6,777 bases of DNA from Candidatus Omnitrophota bacterium. Lineage in GTDB: Bacteria; Omnitrophota; Koll11; Zapsychrales; Fredricksoniimonadaceae. A program made the position numbers and the translations under genes. Of the stretch, positions 5,554 through 6,777 are shown in pieces; the first letter of the stretch is position 1; every line of letters begins with the position of its first letter. Under the pieces are notes generated by a model. That model was not told the origin of the DNA. It did no database searches and saw only the letters and a list, made by a program, of their open reading frames with translations. Location: the NCBI GenBank assembly GCA_015233705.1, contig JADFXE010000067.1:1-6777 (forward strand), in the 5' to 3' direction.

Positions 5554-6746
5554 TGTTCCGTTCGCTGAAGTACTATAATTTGCGGTTGTTCCTGGCAGGA
5601 CAGTTTTGTTCCCTGATCGGCACCTGGTTGCAGGTCGTGGCTGGCAGCTGGCTGATCTATCGTCTGACGAATTCCGCATTCTTACTGGGCGCTTTCGCGT
5701 TCTCGCTGAACTTCCCGGCATTGATCTTTGCGCCGCTGGCAGGCGTGGCTGCGGACCGTTTTGACCGCCGCAGCCTGCTGGTGCTGGTCAATACCCTGGC
5801 AATGGTCCAGGCATTTAGTCTGTGGGCCCTGGTCCACACGGGCCGGATCCAGATCTGGCATGTTATGTCTTTGAGCGTTTTTTTAGGGATCCTCAACGCT
5901 TATGAAATGACCATCCGCCAGTCATTGATCAGTAAAATGATCGATGACCCTAAAGACCTTTCCAACGCGATCGCGCTCAATTCATCCGTTTTCAACGGGT
6001 CGAGGCTGTTCGGTCCGGCGATCGCGGGAATCACTATCGCGTTTTTCGGTGAAGGCATTTGTTTTCTGCTCAATGCGTTGAGTTTTCTTCCGATCATTGC
6101 GGCGTTATGTCTGATGAATTTGCCTCATGTCCGGCCGGCGAGGAACGTGTCGTCGAGAAGCAGTCTGATCGAAGGATTTCGTTATGTGTATCATTCAATG
6201 CCGATCCGGCTTTTGCTGGTGATGGTTTCTGTATTAAGTATGTTAAGCGGCGCATTCAACGCCCTTGCGCCGGTCTTTGCCAGGGAGGTTTTTGGCGGGG
6301 GCCCGAAGACGTTAGGGTTTATTTTAGCCTGCTCCGGGCTTGGGGCCTTTTCCGGTGCCATGTATCTGGCCAGCCGCAAGACGGTTATCGGACTGGGCCG
6401 TGTGGCGGCCGTGGCGGCCGCAGGGGCATCTGTTTCAATGATGTTATTTGCTCTTGTTCCAGATGTGCATTGGGCGATCGTTCCGGCTTATTTCAGCGGC
6501 CTGGCCATGATCATGAGCATCGGAGGAATGAACGTGATCATTCAGACGCTGGCAGATGAAGAGAAGCGCGGGAGGGTCATGAGCCTTTATGCGATCGCTC
6601 TAGTAGGCGTCTCGCCTTTGGGCAGCCTGGCGGCAGGAGCGATTGCCGGCCGCGCGGGAGTGGTGACGGCGTTGTTCCTGGTGGCCGTCAGTTCTTTTTT
6701 AGCTTCGATCGTTTTCTGGTTCTGCCGCGCCCCTACGTCCCCATGA
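5553..6746 (+). CDS. MFS transporter, MFS_3/EntS-like exporter family
   Basis: This 397-residue major facilitator protein is predicted to have about 12 membrane helices in the inner membrane and to export a small molecule by proton antiport. After the short cytoplasmic start MFRSLKYYNLRLF comes TM1 (residues about 13-35, with GTWLQ). The loop between TM2 and TM3 carries the MFS signature motif A as G64-x-x-A-D68-R69-F-D-R-R. The stretch R122-Q-S-L-I through N138-A-I-A-L-N-S144, followed by FNGSRLFGPAIAG, is typical of the MFS_3 group (Pfam PF05977), which includes the enterobactin exporter EntS and many drug exporters. A second-half loop with DEEKRGRVMSLY matches the corresponding family motif. 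The length is normal and the frame is intact. It starts at a TGATG overlap with the RND gene, so it belongs to the same operon and probably to the same response. Substrate unknown. MFS exporters of this kind act alone across the inner membrane. Confidence 0.9.
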   Translation: MFRSLKYYNLRLFLAGQFCSLIGTWLQVVAGSWLIYRLTNSAFLLGAFAFSLNFPALIFAPLAGVAADRFDRRSLLVLVNTLAMVQAFSLWALVHTGRIQIWHVMSLSVFLGILNAYEMTIRQSLISKMIDDPKDLSNAIALNSSVFNGSRLFGPAIAGITIAFFGEGICFLLNALSFLPIIAALCLMNLPHVRPARNVSSRSSLIEGFRYVYHSMPIRLLLVMVSVLSMLSGAFNALAPVFAREVFGGGPKTLGFILACSGLGAFSGAMYLASRKTVIGLGRVAAVAAAGASVSMMLFALVPDVHWAIVPAYFSGLAMIMSIGGMNVIIQTLADEEKRGRVMSLYAIALVGVSPLGSLAAGAIAGRAGVVTALFLVAVSSFLASIVFWFCRAPTSP

Positions 6747-6777
6747 CTTCTTTTACCTTACGGGCAACATCTTTTTC
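6733..6777 (-). CDS. Possible C-terminal end of a convergent gene (partial)
   Basis: Read on the minus strand from the window edge, the frame is open for 14 codons (EKDVARKVKEVMGT) and ends in TAG at 6733-6735. The residues look like a normal charged helical C-terminus. The end would overlap the last 14 bases of the MFS gene in a convergent arrangement. With so little sequence no family can be named and chance is possible. Its main value is to suggest that the operon ends here. Confidence 0.35.
   Translation of the reverse strand, partial: EKDVARKVKEVMGT

Noticed and set aside
6402..6419. Direct repeat GTGGCGGCC x2
   Set aside because: It encodes Val/Ala residues in an MFS membrane helix and is explained by amino-acid composition; there are only two units.
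6059..6559. Second + strand open frame of 166 codons inside the MFS gene
   Set aside because: The overlapping MFS frame matches its family throughout, while this frame is Cys/Arg/Gly-rich low-quality sequence typical of a shadow frame.
1..6777. CRISPR array, tRNA/rRNA, insertion sequence or attachment site
   Set aside because: No regularly spaced repeats, tRNA-like cloverleaf, transposase motif or terminal inverted repeats were seen; only 191 bases are intergenic.

Overview
The window looks like chromosomal DNA from a diderm (Gram-negative-type) bacterium. It encodes an outer-membrane efflux channel with a signal peptide and an RND inner-membrane pump. I cannot name the lineage. An uncultured candidate-phylum bacterium is possible, but that is only a guess. 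UGA ends four of the genes here, so the standard code appears to apply.

Layout, all on the + strand except the last few bases. (1) Bases 1-603 are the 3' end of a helical, coiled-coil-like protein that I do not recognise; its first 360 bases are clearly more AT-rich than the rest. (2) Bases 604-794 are the only intergenic region. It holds three abutting stem-loops (615-712), the last with a U tract forming an intrinsic terminator. After that come a T-rich promoter region and two inverted repeats of the form TTAG-N5-CTAA, spaced exactly 21 bp apart, just before a marR-type gene. (3) Bases 795-6746 are a tightly packed four-gene drug-efflux-type operon: a MarR-family regulator, a TolC-type channel, an RND (HAE-1-like) transporter and an MFS_3-type exporter. 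Each junction is a stop/start overlap (ATGA, ATGA, TGATG). (4) The last 45 bases may hold the C-terminus of a convergent minus-strand gene.

The likely logic is a self-controlled efflux locus. The MarR protein would bind the twin operators over its own promoter and release them on ligand binding, so that channel and pumps are made together.

Two things break the standard picture. First, the RND gene is interrupted at codons 50-51 by tandem in-frame stops (TAA TGA, 2605-2610). Recognisable RND sequence runs in the same frame on both sides, so the part bearing TM1 is separated from the rest. Second, no periplasmic adaptor (HlyD/AcrA-type) gene is present, although RND pumps normally need one and it is usually encoded between or beside the channel and pump genes. 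The locus is therefore either recently damaged, affected by a sequence error, or an unusual split pump that uses an adaptor encoded elsewhere.
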